This document shows, in pieces, positions 21,900 through 33,164 of a DNA stretch of 64,000 nucleotides. The position numbers were made by a program, and so were the translations under genes. Under the pieces are notes generated by a model. The model was not told the DNA's origin, searched no databases, and worked only from the letters and a program-made list of their open reading frames with translations. Positions within the stretch are counted from its first letter, which is position 1. Each line of letters opens with the position of its first letter. Origin of the DNA: Homalodisca vitripennis (taxonomy: Eukaryota > Arthropoda > Insecta > Hemiptera > Cicadellidae). The stretch is taken from assembly GCF_021130785.1 (NCBI RefSeq), contig NC_060213.1, forward strand, positions 71,506,001-71,570,000, in the 5' to 3' direction.

Positions 21900-23555
21900 T
21901 CAGACTTGGGTTCGGATATTGTCTTCGAGTACGAAACGCTTGTCGTCCTTTGATGAAAGTACCACTTTATGGAGTTCTACGCTGTAGAGATTGTGTGCTT
22001 GACTCAGAATTGTATTCATCGTTTTGTAGTGCTCGATGTTACTAAACAAACAGATCGACCATAAAGTTCATCTTTCATTTTACCCAGAACTTTTTTGTTT
22101 ACGTGGGGAAGCCCATATTGGTTGGGGTTGGGGTAGTCACTTGTATCAAATAATCCAATTAAATGTTTCATGTCTTCATAGAAGTTTTTCGTTTTGATGT
22201 CATATATCAGGGAATCAGTATCGGTGTACACCATTTTTATGTTAGATCCATACTACTCTTTCATTGTAGTGGAAATCATACATCAGTGTCTTTGATATGT
22301 CTAGAATACTCATACCTACGTGAATAGGTTTATTTAACAAAAGTTTTTTCTTACTAAAATGTACAGCAACTAGGTTTTCTGTAAAGATAGTTCGACTCTT
22401 AAAGTTCGGTTTGCTAACCCATCTTTCCACTAATTTGGATTTAGTACCCAAACGAATGTCCACACGATTTCTCATATTTTCCATAGTTTTTCCAAACACT
22501 GAGTTGTTCATTAGTTTGAAAAAGTCTTTCTCAAAATCATTTTTCGCCTTTGTACGCTCCATGGTATTCAGATTAATGTACGGTTGCAACCAATTGCTTT
22601 GACTGAAACTAAGAACTCTATGAACATGTTTTAGTTTCATACCCAGACTAAAGCTTTAAATTTTTGTAGTGTATGACATACTTTTCTTTGCTGTAGACAG
22701 TTGTCAGAAGCTTTGCCATTTTCAATCCTGGTGGGACTCTACGTTCTGGAGCGATCAGAGTGTACGTAGTGTAGTTCTTCGGGATATTCCAAATCAACTT
22801 CTAATATGTAGCCTGTGGGTGAATCGTCACTAACTTTCATTACATCGATGTCTGTACTGCTCCACTGAAAGTTTGCATACGGTAGTTTTACAGACATTGC
22901 CCACCCATACAGGTTGTTTGCATCCAAGCACATGAGGTAATTGTTTGGTTTCGATTTGTCGTAGCCTTTCATGTAGGGATTTTTTGCCTTCGCATATCGA
23001 TGAGAACACTGTGAAATACCACCACGAATACCCTTTTCAACCATGAGTGCCATATTGATGTCAGTCAATAGGGACAGTTCGACTTTTGTAATTTTTAGCA
23101 CTGCGTTCCAAGCCAACCCAGGTGCTGTGAAATACCATGCAGGATCTAATTTGTATGTAATGAGACATACATCCCTGAAGTTTTCCATAACATCTGCAAG
23201 CAGCAAGACATCGGTTTCGTTATATAGCATTGTATATTCTTTCATGTTCTGAATGTTAAAGGCGGTCCATATATCGCACGCATGTTTGTAATCTTCATTT
23301 GTTATGTGTTGTTTATTCAGTCTATTGTAAAATTCTTCTTGACTAGGTAGTGATGTTTCACGATACTTTTCTATACTGTCAATGTAGTCGTAAGTGTACA
23401 CTCCTTTTTGTAGCAATAAATTGAGGTCCTTACCATTGTAATATGTTGAGATGTGTTTGAATTGAGATCTAGTCAGATTCTTTGCCAACCTATCGAGACT
23501 TTGTGACATGAACTTGAATGAATCGATGAATAGTAGTTCAATTCCACCTTACAAA
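21900..23555 (-). pseudogene. Protein-primed DNA polymerase B, N-terminus missing and frameshifted
   Basis: The family-B polymerase that replicates Polintons from a protein primer. The readable part starts at FIDSFKFMSQSLDRL (~23545) and passes through NETDVLLLADVMENF, CLDANNLYGWAMS (palm motif A), KLMNNSVFGKTMEN (motif B, Lys/Asn region) and VYTDTDSLIYD (motif C with its two catalytic Asp, near 22225). It then reads LSSKDDKRFVLEDN to a stop at 21900. Frame changes lie near 22735, 22655, 22240 and 22015. The 3'-5' exonuclease half that should precede FIDSFKFM is absent: homology stops at about 23555 and the adjoining sequence is unrelated. Confidence 0.9.
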
Positions 23556-23560
23556 CTGAC

Positions 23561-26500
23561 CGTAAAGGAAATGTACTGCTCCTCGTTGTTGGGTATCAAT
23601 GATATGCGATTTTTGAACTTACAGAGTTTCTAAAGAGTTTCTAGAGACAAGAAGGTCAAAAATACCCTAAGGAACTTTCAGCTCTGAGAGGGGGGTAACT
23701 TCTCGAAGTGTGAATTTATCTGAGACCATGAGTTCCCTAAGGCCGCATGTCCTTAAAGACTGAAAGTTATCATACATCGAAATATTCCAGACTGCGGAGA
23801 ACTTTAGAGGCCATAAAAACTAAGACGTAATAAGATAATGTTAATGTCTTACTTACACCATTTACCTCATTGAATTCTCATAAAAGGACTTTTTTCGAAT
23901 AGTGCAGAGTTATTGGTTGGTACAAAAAAATATCTAAGGTAATTGTATCCTCTCCATCGTAGTAAAACCCTAGACCGGAAAATGGACCGCTTTCATTTTG
24001 TCTAAATAAAATTGTGAATACGTTTAAATACAATTCAAAAAATTTTATAAAACCAACCTTAATGAACAAAGCTGTGAACTTTTTCAAATGTAGTACTTCC
24101 AACTGGCATACTTGACATTGTGATATGGCATTTTAACAGTGCATTAAGGGAAAACGGTGAAATGAATAATATCTTGCTTCAACGATCCATTTATCACAAA
24201 AAACTGTCTAAAAAATAATAAAACTTTTTATAATTTTGCATGAACCCAATCAGGGTTGTCCCGTATGTCGGATTTATTACGCTATATATCTTAGTTTTGG
24301 ATGAAATTGACATGACATGGAGCCTGTATTGGGTCAGGAGGTAATATGATGTTGCTCGTAATGGCAATAAACATAATTAATGCTAATTAGTCCCTCCCCC
24401 TTTCCTTCAAATGGTAAATAAATTGTTTTTTGTTATATATTATTTTTATTATATTATATTATAACGTACTGGCATTTTGTAATTTCACAATACAATTTAG
24501 AAAATTTACTCACTCAAATTAGAAGTCATTTCATTAACCATTCTTGTTTCTGGAGTGTTTAGTATGCAATTTAGAATGATTTGTAATCATTATTATACAT
24601 TTCCTATTATTCAGCAGGAAAAATCGCATAAAGTCACAGATAACTGTTTTTATATGCTTAATAAAACCTACATGATATTATGAAGCATTATATATACACT
24701 ACAGGTGGTCGCAGGAGCCAACGTTTATTGATGTGTGAGTTTTAAAATGTCAGTTTTTATGAACTGTAACGGAAATTTATCTATACCTTAGGCCCACAAA
24801 CCAAAAGGATTTATTCGTATACCAACACTACTATACTGTATATTTAACACAAAAAAGTTGTCAAGATTATATTAACAACTATTGAAATTTAACGGAAACT
24901 AACTTAATCTTTTATAACTTAAAGATATGCTTCATATAACAACGTAAACACGAGTTAAGGCAAAACAAATAGCCAATAATAATTTTAGCAACAATCAGGC
25001 ATGAAAACATTAACATCAAACTATAAGTAAATATAGAAAACTATTTAAATTAGTTATTATATTAATTCTGATACTACTAAATAATTCAATATTATTTAAG
25101 CACATCACAAAATATCTTAAGCAAGTATTTTACGACATTGCAACAGAAAATTATATGATAGCTACTACTAAAGTATAATATGTAATAGAATATTCTCAAT
25201 TTTATTTGTTCTAAATCTCTTCACATAACAAACAGTATTTGTGTAACAAAAGGTCAGATTAATTCTGTATTAAATTATTTGTCATTGAACAAAAGGTAAC
25301 AATCGGTAAATTGAAAATGAAACTTCATAGAAAATGTACACTATGTATGAGGTGGAGAACTCTTGGAAAAGTAATTCAACTGAGGAAACCTCCGAGGGCA
25401 CTTAGTTCCTTGTGCGGAGCAGACATGGCCAGTTCGTTACCTCGCCCTAGCAGATTTATCTGTCCCCATTTTCTACAGTTGCTTCTGAAGATTGCGAAAT
25501 ATATCTTACATATACTTACAAAATATTGAAATGTATTGTTAAATATTTATATATTTCAACATATTTAAAATAATTCCTAACTCAAATAAATATAAAAAAA
25601 TATTCTTATTAGAATACCTAAAATTTGTTCTATTTTTAGTAACATTTTAATCGTATTATAAACACCAAATTATCCTTTGGAATAAATTGATTTTCGCTTT
25701 TTAACCTAGCTACTAATGATATGTTTCAGAGAGAAATTTCACAAAAAATCATAGATAAATATGTTACTGAAAATTATTGTAATTATTGAGGGATTTGTGT
25801 AACATGTGGAACTAAAGTTATTATACAAGTTAGTTTCTTATACGACCAAAAATATACAAATAGTTATATAATTCTGATCAGCAATATATTTTAAATTTGC
25901 ATGCAGTCTCAGCGAGGCCTGTTACGCGACACGTGGACGTATGGTGTACTTATATATTGTGTAAAATCGCAATGATCAAACACAAAACATATTACACTTA
26001 TATATTCTGTGGTACTTTTACTTTTGGTTTCGAAATATATATTTTTATATGTTCATACTTAAATAAACAATACATCTAAAAAATGTTACACTCAAGTCAG
26101 TGGAGATGAATGATTGTAGTAGAATAATTCAACGTTTTCTGTATTAAAACGTTGAATTATTCAGATGCTTGTCCACGGACAAATATTGGCAAGGTAACAA
26201 GCTTGTTCTGTACCATGTCTGATCCGGATGGATGATTATGGATACAAATTCATCAATTGGTTTCGAATTCATTTGTTTTGTTTGTAAGTCTTTATCAATA
26301 ACTCTGTATTAAAGGTGTTGTGAGTTTTAGCTTTTATTCTGAAATTTATGTACATAGTGTTAAATAATATTTAAGGATTTATCTTTTATAATTTAGTTAT
26401 TAACTTGGCGTATACAATTTTTAAATACGATGTACAGAGTTTTCCTTATGTAGGCAGCCAAACTTCAGGAGGTTATTCCCAAAGTCAAAATAACAAAACA

Positions 26501-27438
26501 ATGTTAGTGAACATAAAGTATGGTCTTTCACACTTCGTTTTCTGTCTGTTTGTCTGTATGTGATTTTTACAAAGATTTTTATGTGTAAGAGGTAACTTAA
26601 GATAAAATTATGAAACTATATGAATATTGGTCAAAACAGCTTACATATAAAAAAATATTCAATAATTTTTCAAAATTCCTTTTTAAAATATTGGTTATTT
26701 GGTAAAAATTGTTATATTTCAGTGAATAGTCGTCGGATCTAAAAAAATCCTTATACCACTTAGAACTAAACTATCCAATATTATGTTTATCAAAAAATTT
26801 ACACATTTATTTTAATATTTAGTTTTAAAAGTTTAAAATGACCTCAGTTTACAAGTTTAAAGATAAATAATAAACATATATAAGATTCTAGTGAAAATCT
26901 ATAAGACACAAATATTTTGAAAAAATTTGGTCTTACAAATTATATAATACAGTTTTTTAAGCCTAGACAACGATCACTGAGATATTCAAATCTTTTAAAT
27001 GATGAATCCATGTTTAGTTTCTAGCTATTAGCAATTAATTATTACAAAATAAATACGAGTAACTTTTTTCATATCACCCTTTTGTATTTCCCACTAAAGA
27101 AGCCATACTATTAAAAAGTTAGAATAACATTACGAATTAGAAAGCTGTACCAAGTTATGCGTTTTTTATATTTTATTTTATATAAGTAAAATGTATACAA
27201 AATAAATGTATATAAGTAAATGTGTACGTGTATGCTAATTAATGTATCACACATATACACATTTCTTTTCAAGTTATTTTTACAATAGTAAATTTCTTTT
27301 ACTGATGAACAGAAACTTTGTGTGTATTTAATCCTTAAATAAATCAACTAAAATAAATTGTACTGAGTAAATTATGAAAAACTCTCGTAGAAAAATATAT
27401 TATAGTAAGTAAAGAAATCATCAAACTTTTTTAATAAT
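23561..27438. other. Long stretch without recognisable genes
   Basis: AT-rich DNA next to the truncated edge of the Polinton. The minus-strand open frame at 23878-24102 (containing RQNESGPFSGLGFYYDGED) looks somewhat protein-like but I cannot assign it. A short perfect hairpin lies at 26122-26162. Nothing else is recognised. Confidence 0.5.
26122..26162. repeat. Perfect 17 bp hairpin
   Basis: The arms GAATAATTCAACGTTTT and AAAACGTTGAATTATTC are exact reverse complements around a 7 bp loop, CTGTATT. It could be the remnant of a miniature element or a chance palindrome; no flanking duplication was seen. Confidence 0.9.
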
Positions 27439-27688
27439 AACATTTAATATTTCTTGAACGAGCAAATTCAATATTCATGACAAATTGGATTGTCAAAACC
27501 AAGAACTTATTGGTTATGCATTATTCAAGAACTTAACTGTCTTTGCAAGAAAACCCCTGTAATATTTCCTCCCCCGCTTCACCATTCTCGCTGTATAGAC
27601 AAGAAACACCATTAATCTTCAGCACTGACGGCGGTGCTCCTTCAACTATCGGTTACTACTCTACCAAACTTGCATCTGTTTTTTCATT
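27439..27688 (+). repeat. Left arm of a ~245 bp inverted-repeat pair
   Basis: Reverse-complement similarity to 32811-33048, roughly 85% by eye. Shared blocks include TGCATTATTCAAGAACTTAA, CTGTCTTTGCAAGA, TTAATCTTCAGCACTGACGG and TCCTTCAACTATCGGTTACT. It is probably the terminus of an unidentified DNA transposon or one of two opposed miniature elements. Confidence 0.85.
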
Positions 27689-27734
27689 CAGAAAGTTTTT
27701 TTTTTATTTTGTGTAAAGTATTATATGGGCCAAT

Positions 27735-28336
27735 TTGTTCCCTTTAGTAGCGAAATGGCGAGTGATGGACGCGTACTTTGCTAGTGACCACGAGTTTATT
27801 GCTTTCGATCTTTTTGATAATCGGTTGCCGCGGCGAACGAATAACCGAAACACTCTTGGCTGGAATCTGGGTAAGCTGGGCAGGGGAAAACTCGTCGAGC
27901 AGCTAGATCGTGGTATCGAGGCTGGTGTTCCGGTGTTTCCCTAGTACACGGCAACAGCTGAGGTTGAGGCTTATATTGACCCTTCCATGAAGCTGATAGA
28001 ACACGCTTGCGATTCGTCAATGACTCGGAAACGACCCCACCGGGGCCGTCGCCAAGCCCCCCCACACAAAAAATATTTATTTTTCGGACGTGGTGGACGG
28101 ACGAAATCGGCGAGCTCAGGAGAACTGCACTAATGTGCATAAGTAGAGCGCAGCGAGCTAGAAACCGGCCTGAAGCTATAACTAGGTCGTCAGAGCATAA
28201 GACTGCTAAGAAAGCTCTGAGTGCAGCAATCCATCTGAGCAAGGCGTGATGCTGGCGTGAGATCTGCAAGGAGGTGGACTCGGACCCTTGGAGAAGAGGA
28301 TACAGACTTGTGAGAAAAATATCTCTTTCTGCTGAA
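27735..28336 (+). pseudogene. R1-type retrotransposon: endonuclease end and linker
   Basis: Reads VMDAYFASDHEFIAFDLFDN, in which SDH is the last catalytic motif of the APE-type endonuclease. After several stops and frame changes it gives WWTDEIGELRRTALMCISRA and SEHKTAKKALSAAIHLSKA, then CWREICKEVDSDPWRRGYRL, the linker before the reverse transcriptase in R1-group proteins. At about 28320-28345 the reading jumps directly into the fingers region of the polymerase, so the segment between (normally the start of the RT domain) has been deleted. Confidence 0.75.
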
Positions 28337-28344
28337 TAATTATT

Positions 28345-29959
28345 TTTAATGCATCTTTGGTAGCGGGTGTGCTCCCGTCGCGCTGGAAGGTTGCTAGATT
28401 GGCGCTGATCAGCAAAGGCAAAGATGACCCGAACTCCCCGTCGGCATACAGGCCACTTTGTATGTTTGACACCACGAGGAAGCTCTATGAAAGGTTGCTG
28501 AAACCCAGATTGCTGTCGTCCATCGAAGCCGCCACAGATCTCTCTCCCCAGCAGCACGGCTTTCGAAAGGGACACTCAACTCTGAACGCCATTGCAGTGG
28601 TGGTCATTGCCGTCCAGCAAGCCAAAACAGCTGGTCACCAGGTTTGGCCGATTTTGGTGTTGGTCACCCTTGACGTAAAGAACGCGTTTAACTCTACTCG
28701 GTAGGAGGACATGCTAGAGGCGTTACAGCGGGATTTCTGCGTGCCCGACTATCTCCTGGTCGTTGTGCAGGACTACCGAAAGAACCATCGGGTGTTATAT
28801 GAAACCAAATACGGAAGGAAAACGAAAGAGGTCACTGCCGGTGCGGCTCAAGGGTCTATTCTCAGCCAAGACCTATGGAATGTTTCATACGATGGTTTGC
28901 TTCGCCTCGAGATGCCCCACGACGTCTTCCTTGTGGGTTATGCCGATGAGGTGGCTGGAGTCATCACGGCGTGGAATCCGGCGTTGGCACAGTTACGCCT
29001 TAATCAGGCAATGATTTGGGTCAATGCTTGGATGACGAGCCACGGACTAGAGCTGGCGGTCGCTAAGGCCGAAATCGTTATGCTCACTCGACGAAATATC
29101 CCCACTTTTATCTCTATGAATGTGGGGGTTTTCGAGGTTCCGAAAAGGACTGCGGTGAGGTACCTGGGTGTGTTACTCTACTACCGTCTTCGATATTGGG
29201 AGGACATTCAGGCGGTGTGCGACAAAGCCTCTAAGGTGGTTATGTTTCTCGGCAGGCTGATTGCTAACGTAGGAAGCCCTAGGTCAAGTAAGAGACGCCT
29301 CCTCATGTCTACTGTAAACTCCACACTTCTGTATGAAGCAGAGGTTTAGGCGAGTGTCATGAGGATAAGGAGATACAGTCAAAGAGCAGCACTTAGGGTC
29401 GCCTGCGCCTACCGCACCGTTTCCGGTTCGGCCGTGGTGGTCGTGGCTGTGGTGATTCCTATTAATCTGGTGGCCATCGAGAGACAGACTGTCTTTCGGG
29501 AGGCTGCCGAGCGGGGTAGAGAGGATGCCTTGGCTGCTGTCAGGGTGGAGACTCTGCAGATTTGGCAGCGGAGGTGGACGGAAGGATCGGACCTTCCGTG
29601 TCATTCGAGAGCTACAACTATGGATAGATCGTCGCCACGGGGAGATAGATTTCTACCTGTGTGTGAGTTACTGACGGGACACGGTTACTTTAGGAAGTAC
29701 CTCTACAGGATGGGAAAAAGTTAGGTTGCCTCGGTGTGCTTACTGCCCGGAGGAAGATGATAATGTTCATCACACATTCTTCTCTTGCAGGCGCTTCATC
29801 GAGGGCAGGCGAACGCTCGCCACCACAGTTGGCGATGTTTCGGCAGACACCATTGTGGAGCTGATGCTGCAGAGTGATGACGCATGGAATGCAGCCACCA
29901 CTCATGTATATGCGATCCTTCATCAGAAGCATGAAGACGGATGCCTGACTGACCCCTAA
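28345..29959 (+). pseudogene. R1-type reverse transcriptase with C-terminal zinc knuckle
   Basis: Starts within the polymerase at VAGVLPSRWKVARLALISKG, then SAYRPLCMFDTTRKLYERLL, LSPQQHGFRKGHSTLNAI, LVTLDVKNAFNSTR (motif A Asp), TAGAAQGSILSQDLWN and FLVGYADEVAGVI, where the usual YADD reads YADE. Two in-frame TAG codons at 28702-28704 and 29347-29349 sit where R1-group proteins usually have Trp, and a one-base change in an A run near 29720 shifts the frame. The C-terminus carries CAYCPEEDDNVHHTFFSC, a C-x2-C-x8-H-x4-C knuckle characteristic of the clade. The element is dead. Confidence 0.88.
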
Positions 29960-30133
29960 CTTCCGAAACAAGTAGTTTTGTCCTGGATGGGACATAAGAC
30001 ACACGGACCAGGCAAGATGTCAACCGAAAGGGTTCCGGCCTTGGTCCTCCGTGGCCCGTAGGGGGTTTAGTGGGTAGTCCACAAGGGAGTCCCACACTCC
30101 GTGCGCAAATGCATTCCCCCCACGTAAAAAAAA

Positions 30134-32810
30134 TAAATCCACTTTTAATAAAATAATACCTTTTTGATAATTTTAACTAATCTATTGTATCTACAACATA
30201 TTTAAACAACTAATTTATTACAGGTGATAATTTAAACACATTACGCGATGTACTTAATTGACAAACAATTGAGATGCACGATAAGATAAAATATACTACT
30301 AAGCACATAAATTTCAAATACTAATATGGTTTTTATACACACACCAAACATTGAAAACAATAGTAAAGTTACGGTTTTAGTTACATTGAAATGTTATATA
30401 CTAGTCTAAGTCTTTCAACTCTTTGAAATAAAATTATGAAAATAATATTGTTGCTTAGGCAAATAGCTATTGATAAAAAGGAAAAAAAACAGTCTGAAAA
30501 AGTTGCGAATTCTATATTATTAGTACAGGATATCGTTTATTTATCTATAATATAAGTTATTGTATCTTAGTAACGAAAATATTTAATTAGGAAATAAGAC
30601 ATGCGGATGGATAAGAAATAAGGCATGATAGTCGAGAGTCCAGAGAACAGGTTTGGTAACAGGATTACATAGGGTTATTGAGATAGGATCCGGAGTTATC
30701 CAGTTGAGTCCGCTCAGTTTGTCATTTCACGAACAGCTTTCCCTATCTCACAACAACAGCTGGCGCCAAGTATAGTTCGCCGATAATCTGGGAATAAATG
30801 ATCAGAAAAATATTTGGTGTTAGTTTAACAGTATAATGTAAAGTTATATCTTAAGAATTTATACCTCAAATATTTTATGAGAACGACATTATATTCGAGT
30901 GCTTCCAGCATTCATGTTTTAGACTTCTAGCCTACTAATCTTCACTTTTTCTGACTGCATCTGCAATGCTCGGCCAAGATGGTGACGCCCGCGCTTGTGA
31001 GACGACATCTCGTGAAGGGAAGTAAATTTTAAAGTTTTAATAGTTATTAAGTTCGTATGCAAAATTCCCGTAGAACATTAGAACCATTAGGCTCAGGCTC
31101 ACCCCATGATATAATTTATTTCATTATCACTCTATTTGGCAGCAACATGGCAATATGTTATTTTATTTTAACATCTAGAAATGGTGCTTTTATGATTATT
31201 TGCCACAGTTAAATATATAAATAAACGTTGCAAATCGTAAATTCTATTCATTACTATAACCTCAGCGGTATTCAACCCCATGTGTTTCGTCCATTCGGTA
31301 CACATTGTAATTTAGAATGTTTGACCATATATTAGCCTACACATGATAAAGGAAACCTATATTTTACCACAATGACAAAATAATTCGTTTTACTCTATGT
31401 AGTCAGTAATTATTAGTATACTCGTCGCTTTCAGTACTAATAGTGTTAGGTTATTTTTGGATGAACAGGGTCACCTTACCATTATACGATGATAAGAAAG
31501 AAAATTATTAGTATTATCACCAAAAAAAGAACAAAAACTCAGAATGTTGTTACTGAACAAACTCAATTGCTGTATTCAATGATGTCATAAATGTTTTTCT
31601 GTTCTAAGTAAATAGTTTTTATTACGGCCTGATGATTCTCTTCTATAAAAAAACGAATTCCTTCTTATTACTAATATTTAAAAAGTTAAATGTCTAGGTT
31701 GAAGACTCGATTTAATTTACCTATCATGCAAGAAACCCTTAGTGCAGGTTACTAATCTTCCCGTCGATATTTAATTTTTAATGTACGAAAGGAACCTGAT
31801 ATTGCTTGTAGTGTTCAAACTGTTTGAGTACGTTTGCAAACTAGAACAAGTAGTGAAAGGTTTGTGGAAACCATATCCAATATATTTGTCAATATTATTA
31901 CTTCCATATCGTATTGAGCTCCTGATCTTTTAAACGCATACATTCCTCTCTTACATAAGTATCAAACAGTTTACGATATAAAGAGTAAAAAGATTAAATC
32001 AAATTAAATCAACTAATTATAATAATCAATTTATATCTTGTAAAAACCAAAATAAACATAACATAATATTTATCTTTGACTAATTATCCAATGAGAATTA
32101 GTATATTACCTCTTTCGTTGAATATCTTTCACTTATACACGCGCACACGTATTCAGTTAGTTAATTTAAATATTTTCTATTTCATATTGATTCTAAAACT
32201 AAATTGATCAAATTACTTATCTGAACTCACTTATTTAATAAGGAATTTAAATACAAAACTTGGAATGTACAATTTTAACATTATATTTAATTTAAAAATG
32301 GGATTAAATATGTGTACCGTTCTGTACGGAAAGCCTCAGTCAAATTCAGAACGTTGTACACCTCTAGACAGTTGCTTTTCTATCTGGCACATTTCTTATA
32401 AACTACAACAAAATACACTCATTTCAAACGGTAAAAGGGGTAAAGTGCTAGTAATTTCTTAGTTTTAAAGGTGTTTCAAATGTGCTAATTCGTCTCCAAT
32501 CAACGAATTAACTAGTGGACAAATTTCAATTTACGTTTTATTATTACTTTGCTTTAACAATATTCATCATCATATTATTACCAAATATACAGTTGGAGTG
32601 GTTATTAGCTGCATGTGGTTCATACTGGATTCTTACACTTATATGTTATAACAATTAACGGGTCTTAATTGTGACGTGTATTTATTAGCGGCTAAAATTT
32701 ACTGTGCATGAAATAGATTGTTTATAGTTGGAAAAATAAATTATTTAATAATAAGTAGTACATTAAGCATTCTTAGCCGCAAACTAAAGAAACTGACAGG
32801 ATGTAAAAAG
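30134..32810. other. Unassigned DNA inside the inverted-repeat pair
   Basis: AT-rich, with no transposase or other family recognised. A slightly GC-richer patch lies near 30640-30780. If the inverted repeats are one element, this should be its decayed interior, but I see no coding remnant. Confidence 0.45.
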
Positions 32811-33048
32811 CAGGTACAAGTTTGGTGGAGTAGTAACCGATAGTTGAAGGAGTACTGCCGTCAGTGCTGAAGATTAATGATGTTCCTTGTCTATAGAACA
32901 AGAATAGTGAAGCAGTAGAGGAAATATTACAGGGGTATTCTTGCAAAGACAGTTAAGTTCTTGAATAATGCATATCCAATAACTTGGTATTGACATTTCA
33001 GTTTCACATGAGTATTGAATTCGCTTTCTTCAAGAAATACTAACTGTT
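32811..33048 (-). repeat. Right arm of the ~245 bp inverted-repeat pair
   Basis: Reverse complement of 27439-27688. The outer end reads TTCAAGAAATACTAACTGTT against AACATTTAATATTTCTTGAA on the left. Terminal bases and target duplication could not be fixed because the outermost ~10 bp have diverged. Confidence 0.85.
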
Positions 33049-33164
33049 ACTATTCAAATGTAAAATTTTTAGGCAAATTTTAAGTTTTTTAATTAATAAT
33101 AATATTATTATTTTCCTATGAATATTTTTACTGTCTACTATGTGATTAAAATTTCATAAATAAA

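Larger units (their letters stand above)
11725..23560 (-). mobile_element. Decayed Maverick/Polinton, interrupted by a non-LTR retrotransposon
   Basis: A 7.9 kb set of Polinton genes (11.8 kb including the nested retrotransposon), all reading on the minus strand: protein-primed DNA polymerase B, FtsK/HerA-type packaging ATPase, Polinton-specific proteins, double-jelly-roll major capsid protein, Ulp1-like cysteine protease and minor capsid (penton) protein. Polintons are self-synthesising, virus-like transposons of eukaryotes. The left boundary is put near 11725 because coding homology ends at 11950 and the sequence changes to GC-richer, repeat-bearing DNA typical of a terminus. The right boundary near 23560 is where polymerase homology stops abruptly. 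No integrase gene and no matching inverted terminus were found. Most genes carry stops or frameshifts. Confidence 0.9.
27735..30133 (+). mobile_element. 5'-truncated R1-clade non-LTR retrotransposon
   Basis: Plus-strand element starting inside the endonuclease domain and ending in a short A-rich tail (GTAAAAAAAATAAATCC at about 30125). It contains the end of the APE endonuclease, a reverse transcriptase with an internal deletion, and the C-terminal zinc knuckle. It sits between the two arms of the inverted-repeat pair, about 45 bp from the left arm. The local sequence is much richer in G+C than its flanks, which makes its limits easy to see. Confidence 0.85.

Noticed and set aside
28007..28249. 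Separate plus-strand gene within the R1-type element
   Set aside because: It is part of the damaged linker between endonuclease and reverse transcriptase of that element.
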